This document shows, in pieces, positions 1 to 6,812 of a stretch of 14,791 nt of DNA (positions are counted from its first letter, which is position 1; every line of letters begins with the position of its first letter). The notes under the pieces were generated by a model. The model searched no databases, was not told the DNA's origin, and was given only the letters and a program-made list of their open reading frames with translations. A program made the position numbers and the translations under genes. The stretch lies in the NCBI GenBank assembly GCA_947856335.1, contig CANUCD010000012.1:1-14791 (forward strand), written 5' to 3'. Source of the stretch: an uncultured Bacilli bacterium. Its GTDB lineage: Bacteria; Bacillota_I; Bacilli_A; RF39; UBA660.

Positions 1-471
1 CATTCAGGTGTTGATTTAAGATATTTAGATTCAGAGACAAACGAGAAATATTTACCATATGTTATTGAACCTAGTGTAGGTCTTGATAGATTATTATATG
101 CAGTGCTTACAGATGCTTATAAAAAAGAAGTGTTAGAAAATGGCGATACAAGAGAAGTATTAAAAGTGCATCCAGCACTTGCTCCTATAAAAGTAACTAT
201 TTTGCCACTTATAAAAAAAGTTCATGGAGATAAAGCAATGGATTTGTATGGAGAACTTGCTAAATATTTTATGTGTTCTATTGATACTACTGGTTCAATT
301 GGTAAAAGATATAGAAGAAGTGATGCAATTGGAACTCCACTTTGTATAACTGTTGATGATGAGACTATTAACAATGATACAGTAACACTAAGAAATAGAG
401 ATACTATGGAACAAGTAACTTTACCTATTAGTGAGTTAAAAAATTATATTGAAGAAGTAATTAAGTTTTAA
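1..471 (+). CDS. glyS: Glycyl-tRNA synthetase, C-terminal part (5' end outside window)
   Basis: This is the last 156 codons of a class II, single-chain (dimeric-type) glycyl-tRNA synthetase, which charges tRNA-Gly with glycine in the cytoplasm. The open frame runs from base 1 with no start inside the window. Class II motif 3 is visible at once (PYVIEPSVGLDR, roughly bases 55-90), with its ATP-binding arginine. The anticodon-binding domain follows, with HPALAPIKV, then GSIGKRYRRSDAIGTPLC, and a final RDTMEQVTLPI block typical of this family. The GTG at 103 is an internal valine codon, not a start. The gene ends at TAA 469-471. A promoter for a small RNA begins almost immediately afterwards, so glyS is probably the last gene of its unit. 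Any glycine-responsive T-box would lie upstream, outside this window. Confidence 0.95.
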   Translation, partial: HSGVDLRYLDSETNEKYLPYVIEPSVGLDRLLYAVLTDAYKKEVLENGDTREVLKVHPALAPIKVTILPLIKKVHGDKAMDLYGELAKYFMCSIDTTGSIGKRYRRSDAIGTPLCITVDDETINNDTVTLRNRDTMEQVTLPISELKNYIEEVIKF

Positions 472-472
472 C

Positions 473-500
473 TTGTATTTATAAAAAAATAATTTATAAT
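473..500 (+). promoter_or_regulatory. Sigma-A type promoter of the 6S-like RNA
   Basis: The -35 box TTGTAT (473-478) and a perfect -10 TATAAT (495-500) are 16 bases apart. The predicted start near 506-508 falls at the base of the long stem of the RNA described next. That is where a structured non-coding RNA should begin. Confidence 0.7.
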
Positions 501-502
501 TA

Positions 503-655
503 AATTGTAGAGCATTAGAATTAAATGCCTACTTATGTTTGAAAGTGACATTAACCTCTATATTGTTTTTAATAACAATAGTGGCTGATGTCTTTTTTAA
601 GCCAAGATATAAGTAGTTGGGTAAACTCCTCATACTAACTACAATTGTTATTTTA
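503..655 (+). ncRNA. ssrS: Probable 6S RNA (RNA polymerase regulator)
   Basis: 6S RNA mimics an open promoter and sequesters sigma-A RNA polymerase. Three parts of that shape are visible. A perfect 8-bp closing stem joins 503-510 (AATTGTAG) to 639-646. A large asymmetric bubble comprises 511-528 on one side and 617-638 on the other. A second perfect 8-bp stem joins 529-536 (CTACTTAT) to 609-616. The apical arm contains GACAT 547-551 with ATGTC 588-592, then shorter pairings up to ATTG 562-565 with CAAT 576-579. No ORF fits. The start lies just after a good promoter, and the 3' side runs into T-rich sequence. At about 150 nt it is somewhat shorter than typical 6S RNAs. The call rests on structure only, so another structured small RNA is possible. 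Confidence 0.6.
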
Positions 656-745
656 ATAATTATTTAGATATTTAATATTTTAGAATATAGTGGATGTTAA
701 TAATAAGTTTGCGTATGTACTATGTTTATTTTTGTAAAATAATAG

Positions 746-774
746 TTCTTATTAACTAATTTCTATGTTATAAT
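746..774 (+). promoter_or_regulatory. Promoter of dnaB-dnaI
   Basis: A perfect extended -10, TGT-TATAAT (766-774), lies 31 bases before the dnaB start. A weak -35 (TTCTTA, 746-751) sits 17 bases upstream of the hexamer. The extended TG probably compensates for the poor -35. The predicted start near 781 gives a leader of about 24 bases with the Shine-Dalgarno AGGGAGG at 793-799. I see nothing else in 656-745. Confidence 0.65.
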
Positions 775-804
775 TTTTATAGATTAAATCTTAGGGAGGT
801 TCAT

Positions 805-2076
805 ATGAAATTAGTGACTCTTTTACCAGCAGATCAATATGTTGTTGTCAATAAAACGATTTTAACAGAAATAGATAGAAAAAATTTAATTCATTTATAT
901 GAGCCTATTATTGGTTTTAGTGCTGTTAGTTTATATCTTAGTTTATGGAGTGATTTAGATAGATTAGAAATTATGAGTAGAGATTTTACGCATCATCATT
1001 TAATGAGTATACTAAAATGTAGCTTAGATGTAATTAAACAAGCAAGAGAGGCTTTAGAGGGTGTTGGTTTAATTAAAACATATTATAAAGAGGGAGATAT
1101 CAATTCCTATGTATATGAACTTTATTCTCCTTTATCTGCAGCAGAGTTTTTTAATAATCCAATATTAAATATTGTTCTTTATAATAATGTAGGTGAAGAA
1201 GAATATAATTTTTTAAAGAAAATGTATCGTAAAGTAAATATTGATTTAAAAGATTATGAAGAAATAACCAAAATTCTTAATGAAACTTTTGAATCTACTA
1301 GTGTTCCTTTAGTAGAAGTTAAAAGTAAAGAGACACTTCCATTAAATATTTTAAGTGATATAGATTTTGATTTAATACTTAGTAGTATTCCTAAAGGTAT
1401 ATTAAATGAAAAAGCAATGAATAAAAAAATGAGGGAACTAATTGTTAATCTAGCTTTTATTTATGATTTAGATACTTTAAAAATGATAGAACTTATTAGA
1501 GCAAGTTTAAATGAAAGAGGGGGAATTGATAGAGAAGTATTAAGAAAGAATGCTCGCAAACATTATCAGTTTAAATGTGGGAATTTACCGACACTTATTT
1601 ATCGCGTTCAACCTGAATATTTAAAGACGCCAATTGGAGATAATTCTAAGAAAGGTCGTATTATTGGTGTTTTTGAAAATACTAGTCCTTATGATTTTTT
1701 AAAGAGTAAATATCATGGAGTAAATCCTCCTTCTACTGATTTAAAACTTTTAGAAACCCTTTTAATTGATTTAGAATTAAATCCAGCAGTAGTTAATGTT
1801 TTAATTGATTATGTTCTTAAAAAGAATAATAATAAATTAAATCATAGATATGTTGAGACAATCGCAGGACAATGGAAGCGTTCGGGAATAAAAACTGCTA
1901 AAGAAGCGATGGATATAGCAGAAAAAGAACATAAAAAGATGCAGAAAACGACTGATAAGAAAAAAGTTAAAAATGTTACGGAATCTCCTGTTCCTATTTG
2001 GTTTGATAAAAAATTAGAAAAAGATGAAATTAGTGAAGAAGAAGCTAAAGAATTAGAAGAATTATTAAGGATTTAG
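805..2076 (+). CDS. dnaB: Replication initiation and membrane attachment protein DnaB (Firmicutes type)
   Basis: This is the Firmicutes DnaB, which is not the E. coli helicase. It works with DnaD and DnaI to load the replicative helicase at oriC and at restarting forks. The 423-residue product opens with a winged-helix-like region (about residues 1-130) and ends with a DnaD/DnaB_2-type domain. That domain carries the family signature YxxxIxxxW (Y349, I353, W357, in YVETIAGQW) followed by a GIKTAKEA turn. It is a little shorter than the B. subtilis protein (about 470 residues). The ATG at 805 has a strong Shine-Dalgarno (AGGGAGG, 793-799). dnaI follows directly, as in B. subtilis, and the pair supports both assignments. 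The C-terminus is highly charged and probably flexible. Confidence 0.9.
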   Translation: MKLVTLLPADQYVVVNKTILTEIDRKNLIHLYEPIIGFSAVSLYLSLWSDLDRLEIMSRDFTHHHLMSILKCSLDVIKQAREALEGVGLIKTYYKEGDINSYVYELYSPLSAAEFFNNPILNIVLYNNVGEEEYNFLKKMYRKVNIDLKDYEEITKILNETFESTSVPLVEVKSKETLPLNILSDIDFDLILSSIPKGILNEKAMNKKMRELIVNLAFIYDLDTLKMIELIRASLNERGGIDREVLRKNARKHYQFKCGNLPTLIYRVQPEYLKTPIGDNSKKGRIIGVFENTSPYDFLKSKYHGVNPPSTDLKLLETLLIDLELNPAVVNVLIDYVLKKNNNKLNHRYVETIAGQWKRSGIKTAKEAMDIAEKEHKKMQKTTDKKKVKNVTESPVPIWFDKKLEKDEISEEEAKELEELLRI

Positions 2077-2079
2077 GTG

Positions 2080-2979
2080 ATGGAAATGGAAAGTTTAAAA
2101 AATAATAGTACAGTAAATCATTTGAGAAAAGAACTCCTAGAAACTTATAGAGAAAATTTAGAAGATAAAACATTTAGTGATTTGGTAATAAAAAATAAAA
2201 TTAAAGAAGAAGTTGGTTCTTTATATAACTCTGATTTAGAAGATAGTGTAGGAGAACTTAAGAATTGTAGTCAATGTAAGGGATTATTTGAATGTAAAAA
2301 TAAAGTAATGGGTCATTACTTATATCCTAAACTAATGGGGAAAATAATTGATTTGGTCTATGTTCCTTGTCAATATAAAAAAGAAAATGATAAATTATTA
2401 GAAGAGAAGAATACTGCTAATAAAGAGTTTTTACAAGCAAGATTTAAAAATATAGATGTTAAAGATAAAAATAGAGTAGAAGTTATTAAATGGATAAAGA
2501 AGTTTTATGATGAATATGATTTTTATAAAGATATGAAAGGACTTTATTTGCATGGTTCTTTTGGAAGTGGAAAAAGTTTTTTGATTTATGCATTATTAAA
2601 TGAATTAAAAGAAAATAAAAAAGTAGATTTTGTTGCTTTATATTTTCCAGAAGTTTTAAGAGATTTGAAAGAAGATTGGGATACTTATCGCGATAAGATG
2701 GATAGATATTCTACTGTTCCTGTTTTATTATTAGATGATATTGGAGCAGAACAAGTAAGCGAATGGGGAAGAGATGAAGTACTTGGTACTATTTTACAAA
2801 ATCGCATGAATAATCATTTAACAACCTTTTTTACGTCTAATCTGACAATTGAAGAATTGGAGTATCATTTGTCATTAGCTAAAAGTAATCTTGATAAAGT
2901 AAAAGCTCGTAGAATTATAGAACGTATTAAACAGTTAAGTGTAGATATTGAGTTAATTACTAATAATAAAAGAAGCTAA
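2080..2979 (+). CDS. dnaI: Helicase loader DnaI (AAA+ ATPase)
   Basis: DnaI is the AAA+ ATPase that loads the replicative helicase onto DNA. The N-terminal part carries a cysteine cluster (C63, C66, C72, C97) fitting the zinc-binding, helicase-contacting domain of B. subtilis DnaI. The AAA+ core has Walker A GSFGSGKS (159-166), Walker B LLLDDIGAE (D219, D220), a sensor-1 TSN (252-254), and an arginine-rich RRIIERI segment near the C-terminus. The start is ambiguous: GTG 2077, ATG 2080 and ATG 2086 are all in frame, directly after the dnaB stop. ATG 2080 is chosen because AAGG (2067-2070) is well placed, but AGGTGAT (2075-2081) could serve 2086. The gene is translationally linked to dnaB, and its stop codon lies within the terminator hairpin. 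Confidence 0.92.
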   Translation: MEMESLKNNSTVNHLRKELLETYRENLEDKTFSDLVIKNKIKEEVGSLYNSDLEDSVGELKNCSQCKGLFECKNKVMGHYLYPKLMGKIIDLVYVPCQYKKENDKLLEEKNTANKEFLQARFKNIDVKDKNRVEVIKWIKKFYDEYDFYKDMKGLYLHGSFGSGKSFLIYALLNELKENKKVDFVALYFPEVLRDLKEDWDTYRDKMDRYSTVPVLLLDDIGAEQVSEWGRDEVLGTILQNRMNNHLTTFFTSNLTIEELEYHLSLAKSNLDKVKARRIIERIKQLSVDIELITNNKRS

Positions 2980-3002
2980 TTTAAGCTTCTTAATCTTTTT
3001 TT
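2970..3002. terminator. Bidirectional intrinsic terminator between dnaI and the thioredoxin-like gene
   Basis: AAGAAGCT (2970-2977) pairs perfectly with AGCTTCTT (2984-2991) around a 6-base loop. On the plus strand seven T follow (2996-3002). On the minus strand the stem is followed by TTTATTATTA. Both the dnaI TAA and the TAA of the opposing gene are inside the hairpin, so one element ends both transcripts. Confidence 0.85.
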
Positions 3003-3595
3003 ACTTGAATATCTTTTTCTTTGATGATTTCTTTTACAATATCTTCATATGTATTACTGTGGTAGGATTCTTCTATTTCTTTTTTTATACCACTAATCAT
3101 TCCCTCAGCAAAACCACGGCGAGCATAAGTATTACCAATCACAATAAAAGGGACAGAACTAGATACTTCTAAATCTAGTTTTTTAGCGACTTCATTCATG
3201 AGATTGGCATTTTCTTCATTATTCCAAACTTCATATATTTCTATATTTAAATAAGAATATTCGCTTGGTAGTGTTTCTAAAAATTGGATGGCATTTTCAC
3301 AAAAGTGACAACCGTTTCCTCGAAATAAATAAAGAGTAACAGTGTTTTTAATATCATTATTCTCATTATCAACGTTTATATTTTCTTCTTTTATAGTGGA
3401 CTCTATGTTTTCTTCATTTTTGTTATCGATATTATCTTCGTTTGTTATTTCCTCTTTTGATAAATTGGTATTTTCTTGGCTATTTGTATTATTTTTTTCT
3501 TCATTTTGATATACTAAGTATAAAATGCCAAATAAAGTTGCTAAAACTAGTAAAGTTGCAATTATACCAATTATAATAATCTTTTTTTCTTTCAT
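2990..3595 (-). CDS. Membrane-anchored thioredoxin-fold protein
   Basis: The 201-residue product has a short basic N-terminus and one hydrophobic segment (about residues 5-29). A long Asn/Glu-rich, low-complexity linker follows (about 30-84), then a thioredoxin/glutaredoxin-like domain (about 85-195). The redox motif is C96-H-F-C99, preceded by a beta strand (VTLYLFRGNG). The cis-proline expected opposite the active site is V148-P149, followed by FIVIG. The layout suggests a signal anchor holding the domain outside the membrane, where it could reduce or isomerise disulfides or serve oxidative-stress repair; the substrate is unknown. It is transcribed alone, opposite to its neighbours, from a strong promoter. 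The Shine-Dalgarno is a modest GGTGG. The missing lipobox argues for a transmembrane anchor and not a lipoprotein. Confidence 0.85.
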   Translation of the reverse strand: MKEKKIIIIGIIATLLVLATLFGILYLVYQNEEKNNTNSQENTNLSKEEITNEDNIDNKNEENIESTIKEENINVDNENNDIKNTVTLYLFRGNGCHFCENAIQFLETLPSEYSYLNIEIYEVWNNEENANLMNEVAKKLDLEVSSSVPFIVIGNTYARRGFAEGMISGIKKEIEESYHSNTYEDIVKEIIKEKDIQVKKD

Positions 3596-3617
3596 AAAAC
3601 CACCAAAAGTATTATAT

Positions 3618-3646
3618 AATATAAACAGTTTTCATTCAAGTGTCAA
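3618..3646 (-). promoter_or_regulatory. Promoter of the thioredoxin-like gene (minus strand)
   Basis: On the minus strand a perfect TTGACA (3646-3641) lies 17 bases upstream of TATATT (3623-3618), which matches the -10 consensus at five of six bases. The predicted start near 3611 gives a leader of about 16 bases. Confidence 0.8.
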
Positions 3647-3662
3647 AAAAATGTATAGTTGT

Positions 3663-3691
3663 TTTACAATTAGACGTTTCTTTGTTATAAT
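3663..3691 (+). promoter_or_regulatory. Promoter of parE
   Basis: TTTACA (3663-3668) and TATAAT (3686-3691) are 17 bases apart, with the extended TG at 3683-3684. The predicted start near 3698 leaves only about 13 leader bases, containing AGGGTGA (3699-3705). Its -35 is 16 bases from the -35 of the divergent promoter, so the two may compete for polymerase. Confidence 0.85.
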
Positions 3692-3710
3692 AAATGATAG
3701 GGTGAATAAA

Positions 3711-5618
3711 ATGGCAAAATATGATGAAACATCGATTAAGATATTAGAGGGATTAGAAGCTGTTAGAAAACGTCCTGGTATGTATATTGGTAGTACTGAT
3801 AAGAGAGGACTTCATCATTTAGTATGGGAAATCGTTGATAATTCAATAGATGAAGTTATCAATGGATATGGAAATCATATAAAAATAATATTACATAAAG
3901 ATGGTTCTATTACTATTGCTGATAATGGACGTGGTGTACCTATTGGTATGCATGAGTCTGGTAAATCAACTCCTGAGGTTATTTATACAATTTTACATGC
4001 TGGAGGTAAATTTGAAGAAGGAAATTATAAAGTAAGTGGAGGATTACATGGAGTTGGGGCTAGTGTTGTTAATGCTTTATCTAAATGGATGGATGTTATA
4101 ATTTATCGTGATGGTGTCATTTCTAATATACGATTTAAAGATGGAGGTAAAATAGATAGTCCTTTAAAAAAAGTTGGTTCAACTAATAAAACAGGAACAA
4201 TTGTAACTTTTATGCCTGATTATGATATATTTAAAAACTCTCAGTTTTCTTATACGACAATAGTAGAAAGAATGCAAGAAAGTGCTTTTTTAATTTCTGA
4301 TGTTACTATAGAAGTAATAGATGAAGATAGCAAAAAAGAGACTAAGTTTCACTATGAAAAGGGATTAGTAGATTTTATTGTTTTTATGAATGAGGGAAAA
4401 ACTACTTTAAATCAAGTTTTAAATTTTAGTGGTACTAAAAATGGTATAGAAGTTGATGTTGCTATGCAATATACAGATACATATAATGAAAATATTATTT
4501 CGTTTGTTAATAATGTTAAAACAGTAGATGGTGGAACACATGAAGTTGGATTTAAAACGGGTATTACTAAAGCTTTTAATGATTATGTAAAATCAAATAA
4601 TATTTTAAAGGGGAAAGATGCTACTTTTGATGGTAGTGATGTTAGAGAAGGTCTTAGTGCAGTTATTAGTCTTCGTATTCCTGAAGATGTTTTACAGTTT
4701 GAGGGACAAACTAAGGGAAAGCTTGGAACACCTGAGGCAAGGAGTATAACTGAGGCAATAACTTATGAAAACTTAAAGTTTTTCTTAGAAGAAAATAAAG
4801 AAGTAGCTTTAAATATTGTTGATAAAGCTAGTAAAAGTAAATTTGCAAGAGAAGCAGCAAGAAAAGCAAGAGAAGAAGCAAGAAATGGTAAAGGTAAAAA
4901 TAAGATTGAGAAAAACTTATCAGGTAAATTAGCCCCAGCGACTAGTAAAAATCCTAAAATTAACGAATTATTTTTAGTAGAGGGAGATTCGGCAGGAGGT
5001 TCTGCTAAAGGAGGAAGAGATCGTAAGTTTCAAGCTATATTACCTTTAAGAGGTAAAGTTATCAATGCTGAGAAAGCTAATATTACTGATATGCTTAAAA
5101 ATGAAGAGATAAATACAATTATTCATACTATAGGTGCTGGTCTTGGAAATGAATTTGATGTAGAAGAATCTAATTATGATAAAGTTATTATTATGACAGA
5201 TGCTGATGTTGATGGTTCACATATACAGATATTACTTTTAACTTTCTTTTATCGCTTTATGCGTCCTTTAATAGAGGCAGGAAAACTTTATATTGCTAAA
5301 CCTCCTCTTTATAAGATTGATTATGGTAAAAAACATTATTATGCTTATTCGGATGAAGAAAGATTTAAAATTGTAGAGGAAAACACTGGTAAACCTGATA
5401 TTTCTAGAAATAAAGGTTTAGGAGAGATGAATGCTGAAGAGTTATGGGATACAACTATGAATCCTGAGACCCGTAGTTTAATTAGGGTTAATATTTATGA
5501 TGCAGCTTTAGCAGAAAAAAGAGTTAATGTGCTTATGGGTGATAAAGTAGAACCTAGAAAAGAATGGATAGAAGAAAATATTATATTTACCATGGAAGAT
5601 GACTTTAGAGTAGCATAG
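3711..5618 (+). CDS. parE: DNA topoisomerase IV subunit B (ParE)
   Basis: ParE is the ATPase subunit of topoisomerase IV, which with ParC decatenates daughter chromosomes. The 635-residue protein shows the GHKL ATP-binding motifs (EIVDNSIDE, DNGRGVP, GGLHGVGASVVNALS) and a transducer domain. The TOPRIM domain has EGDSAGGSAK and the metal site DADVDGSHI. ParE is preferred over GyrB because of AREAARKAREEAR, NEEINTIIHTIG and IQILLLTFFYRFMRPLIEAGK, which resemble B. subtilis ParE. ATG 3711 is used with AGGGTGA six bases upstream. A GTG at 3702 is in frame, but longer upstream readings would run through the promoter. Two oddities: the normally aromatic residue of the RYKGLGEMN motif is N567, and no parC follows. 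Confidence 0.93.
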   Translation: MAKYDETSIKILEGLEAVRKRPGMYIGSTDKRGLHHLVWEIVDNSIDEVINGYGNHIKIILHKDGSITIADNGRGVPIGMHESGKSTPEVIYTILHAGGKFEEGNYKVSGGLHGVGASVVNALSKWMDVIIYRDGVISNIRFKDGGKIDSPLKKVGSTNKTGTIVTFMPDYDIFKNSQFSYTTIVERMQESAFLISDVTIEVIDEDSKKETKFHYEKGLVDFIVFMNEGKTTLNQVLNFSGTKNGIEVDVAMQYTDTYNENIISFVNNVKTVDGGTHEVGFKTGITKAFNDYVKSNNILKGKDATFDGSDVREGLSAVISLRIPEDVLQFEGQTKGKLGTPEARSITEAITYENLKFFLEENKEVALNIVDKASKSKFAREAARKAREEARNGKGKNKIEKNLSGKLAPATSKNPKINELFLVEGDSAGGSAKGGRDRKFQAILPLRGKVINAEKANITDMLKNEEINTIIHTIGAGLGNEFDVEESNYDKVIIMTDADVDGSHIQILLLTFFYRFMRPLIEAGKLYIAKPPLYKIDYGKKHYYAYSDEERFKIVEENTGKPDISRNKGLGEMNAEELWDTTMNPETRSLIRVNIYDAALAEKRVNVLMGDKVEPRKEWIEENIIFTMEDDFRVA

Positions 5619-5635
5619 AAAACTACTCTTTTTTT
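5607..5635 (+). terminator. Intrinsic terminator after parE
   Basis: AGAGTAG (5607-5613) pairs perfectly with CTACTCT (5623-5629) around a 9-base loop, followed by a run of T to 5635. The parE stop codon (5616-5618) lies inside the loop. It isolates parE from the next operon. Confidence 0.85.
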
Positions 5636-5644
5636 AGCAGATGT

Positions 5645-5673
5645 TTGCAAATTTTCTTAAAATATAATATAAT
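5645..5673 (+). promoter_or_regulatory. Promoter of the engB operon
   Basis: TTGCAA (5645-5650) is 17 bases upstream of TATAAT (5668-5673). A second overlapping TATAAT at 5663-5668 is possible. The Shine-Dalgarno GGTGAT (5680-5685) lies close to the predicted start, so the leader is very short. Confidence 0.65.
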
Positions 5674-5690
5674 TAAATTGGTGATGTAGT

Positions 5691-6272
5691 ATGCAAATAG
5701 ATACTGTTGAACTTAAAAGTTGTGCTGTAAGGGCTAGTCAATATCCAGATGAGGGATTACCAGAATTTTTACTTGTCGGTAGAAGTAATGTAGGGAAATC
5801 AAGTTTTATTAACACTCTTATTAACCGTAAAAATTTTGCTCATACGTCTTCTAAGCCTGGTAAAACACAAACTCTTAATTTTTATTTAGTAAACAAAAAG
5901 TTTTATTTAGTAGATGTGCCTGGATATGGATATGCTCAAGTAAGTCATGAAAGGCAAAAAAAGTTTGGTATTATGATTGAAGAATATTTAAAATCTAGAG
6001 AGTCTTTAAAATGTGTTTTTTTGTTAATTGATTATCGTCATAAACCAACAGAAGATGATTTGTTAATGATTGATTTTTTAAGATATTATAATTTAAAAAT
6101 TAAAGTGATTGCTACTAAATATGATAAAGTAGGTAAAAATAGTAAAGATAAGCAAAATAAACTTATTAAAGAGGCTTTAAAATTAGAAGAAGGAGAAGAT
6201 TTCATACCATTTTCTACTGTGTCTAAAAAAGGTAGAGATGAAGTATATGAAATAATAAATGAATTATTATGA
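5691..6272 (+). CDS. engB: Ribosome biogenesis GTPase EngB (YsxC/YihA)
   Basis: EngB is an essential TRAFAC GTPase that assists late assembly of the large ribosomal subunit. At 193 residues it has the usual length. The GTPase motifs are complete and in order: G1 GRSNVGKSS (30-38), G2 region KPGKTQTLNFY with T59 (55-65), G3 DVPG (75-78), G4 TKYDK (142-146) and G5 FSTVSKKG (174-181). It is the first gene of a four-gene unit. Its TGA stop overlaps the next start as ATGA (6269-6272). This is the only TGA stop in the window, and it shows that TGA is not read as tryptophan here. In B. subtilis ysxC sits behind lonA, so this neighbourhood is different. Confidence 0.95.
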   Translation: MQIDTVELKSCAVRASQYPDEGLPEFLLVGRSNVGKSSFINTLINRKNFAHTSSKPGKTQTLNFYLVNKKFYLVDVPGYGYAQVSHERQKKFGIMIEEYLKSRESLKCVFLLIDYRHKPTEDDLLMIDFLRYYNLKIKVIATKYDKVGKNSKDKQNKLIKEALKLEEGEDFIPFSTVSKKGRDEVYEIINELL

Positions 6273-6811
6273 TTGAATTTAATAAAGAAAAAAATTTAGT
6301 AGATGATTATGTAGTATTTGATTTAGAGACAACTGGATTAGATCCTAAGAATGCTAAAATTATTGAAATTGGGGCTTTAAAATATCGAGATAATGAATTA
6401 TTAGAGGAGTTTAATGTTTTAATCAATCCAGAAGTTTTGATTCCTGATGTTATTACAGCAATAACAGGTATTGATGATGAATTAGTAAAGAATGCTATTT
6501 TAATAGATGAAGCATTACCTAAATTTATTGAATTTATTGAAGATTTACCACTTGTAGCACATAATGCTAAGTTTGATTTATCATTTATAGAAGAAAATAT
6601 TTTGGCTTTAAATTTACCTATGATAACAAACACAAATATTGATACGGTATATTTATCAAGAAAATATATTAAAAATATTAGAAATCATAAATTAGAAACT
6701 TTAAAAAATCATTTTAAACTTAGTTATTCATCTCATCGAAGTTTGGAAGATTGTTATACAACCAATTATGTTTATCAATATTGTAAGAATGAAGCTTTAT
6801 TAAAAAATTAG
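6269..6811 (+). CDS. DnaQ-like 3'-5' exonuclease (DEDDh family)
   Basis: This 180-residue protein is a stand-alone proofreading-type exonuclease domain resembling DNA polymerase III epsilon. The DEDDh signature is complete. Exo I is FDLETTG with D18 and E20. Exo II is HNAKFDLSF with D103. Exo III is HRSLEDC with H156 and D161. These residues bind the two metal ions that remove 3'-terminal nucleotides. No polymerase, helicase or BRCT domain is attached. PolC of Firmicutes carries its own proofreading domain, so this one more likely acts in repair, RNA trimming or oligonucleotide clean-up; which of these cannot be read from sequence. It overlaps engB by four bases (ATGA), so translation is probably coupled. 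Confidence 0.88.
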   Translation: MIEFNKEKNLVDDYVVFDLETTGLDPKNAKIIEIGALKYRDNELLEEFNVLINPEVLIPDVITAITGIDDELVKNAILIDEALPKFIEFIEDLPLVAHNAKFDLSFIEENILALNLPMITNTNIDTVYLSRKYIKNIRNHKLETLKNHFKLSYSSHRSLEDCYTTNYVYQYCKNEALLKN

Positions 6812-6812
6812 T

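Noticed and set aside
3525..3710. Upstream extension of the parE reading frame
   Set aside because: It would run antisense through the N-terminus of the thioredoxin-like gene and across both promoters. The family start and a good Shine-Dalgarno are at 3711.
6270..6272. Possible TGA-as-tryptophan code
   Set aside because: Tryptophan is TGG throughout, no conserved Trp position uses TGA, and this TGA ends engB at its normal family length.
6307..6633. Antisense open frame of 108 codons inside the exonuclease gene
   Set aside because: The product is low-complexity Ser/Ile-rich with no family features, and the forward frame has a complete DEDDh motif set.
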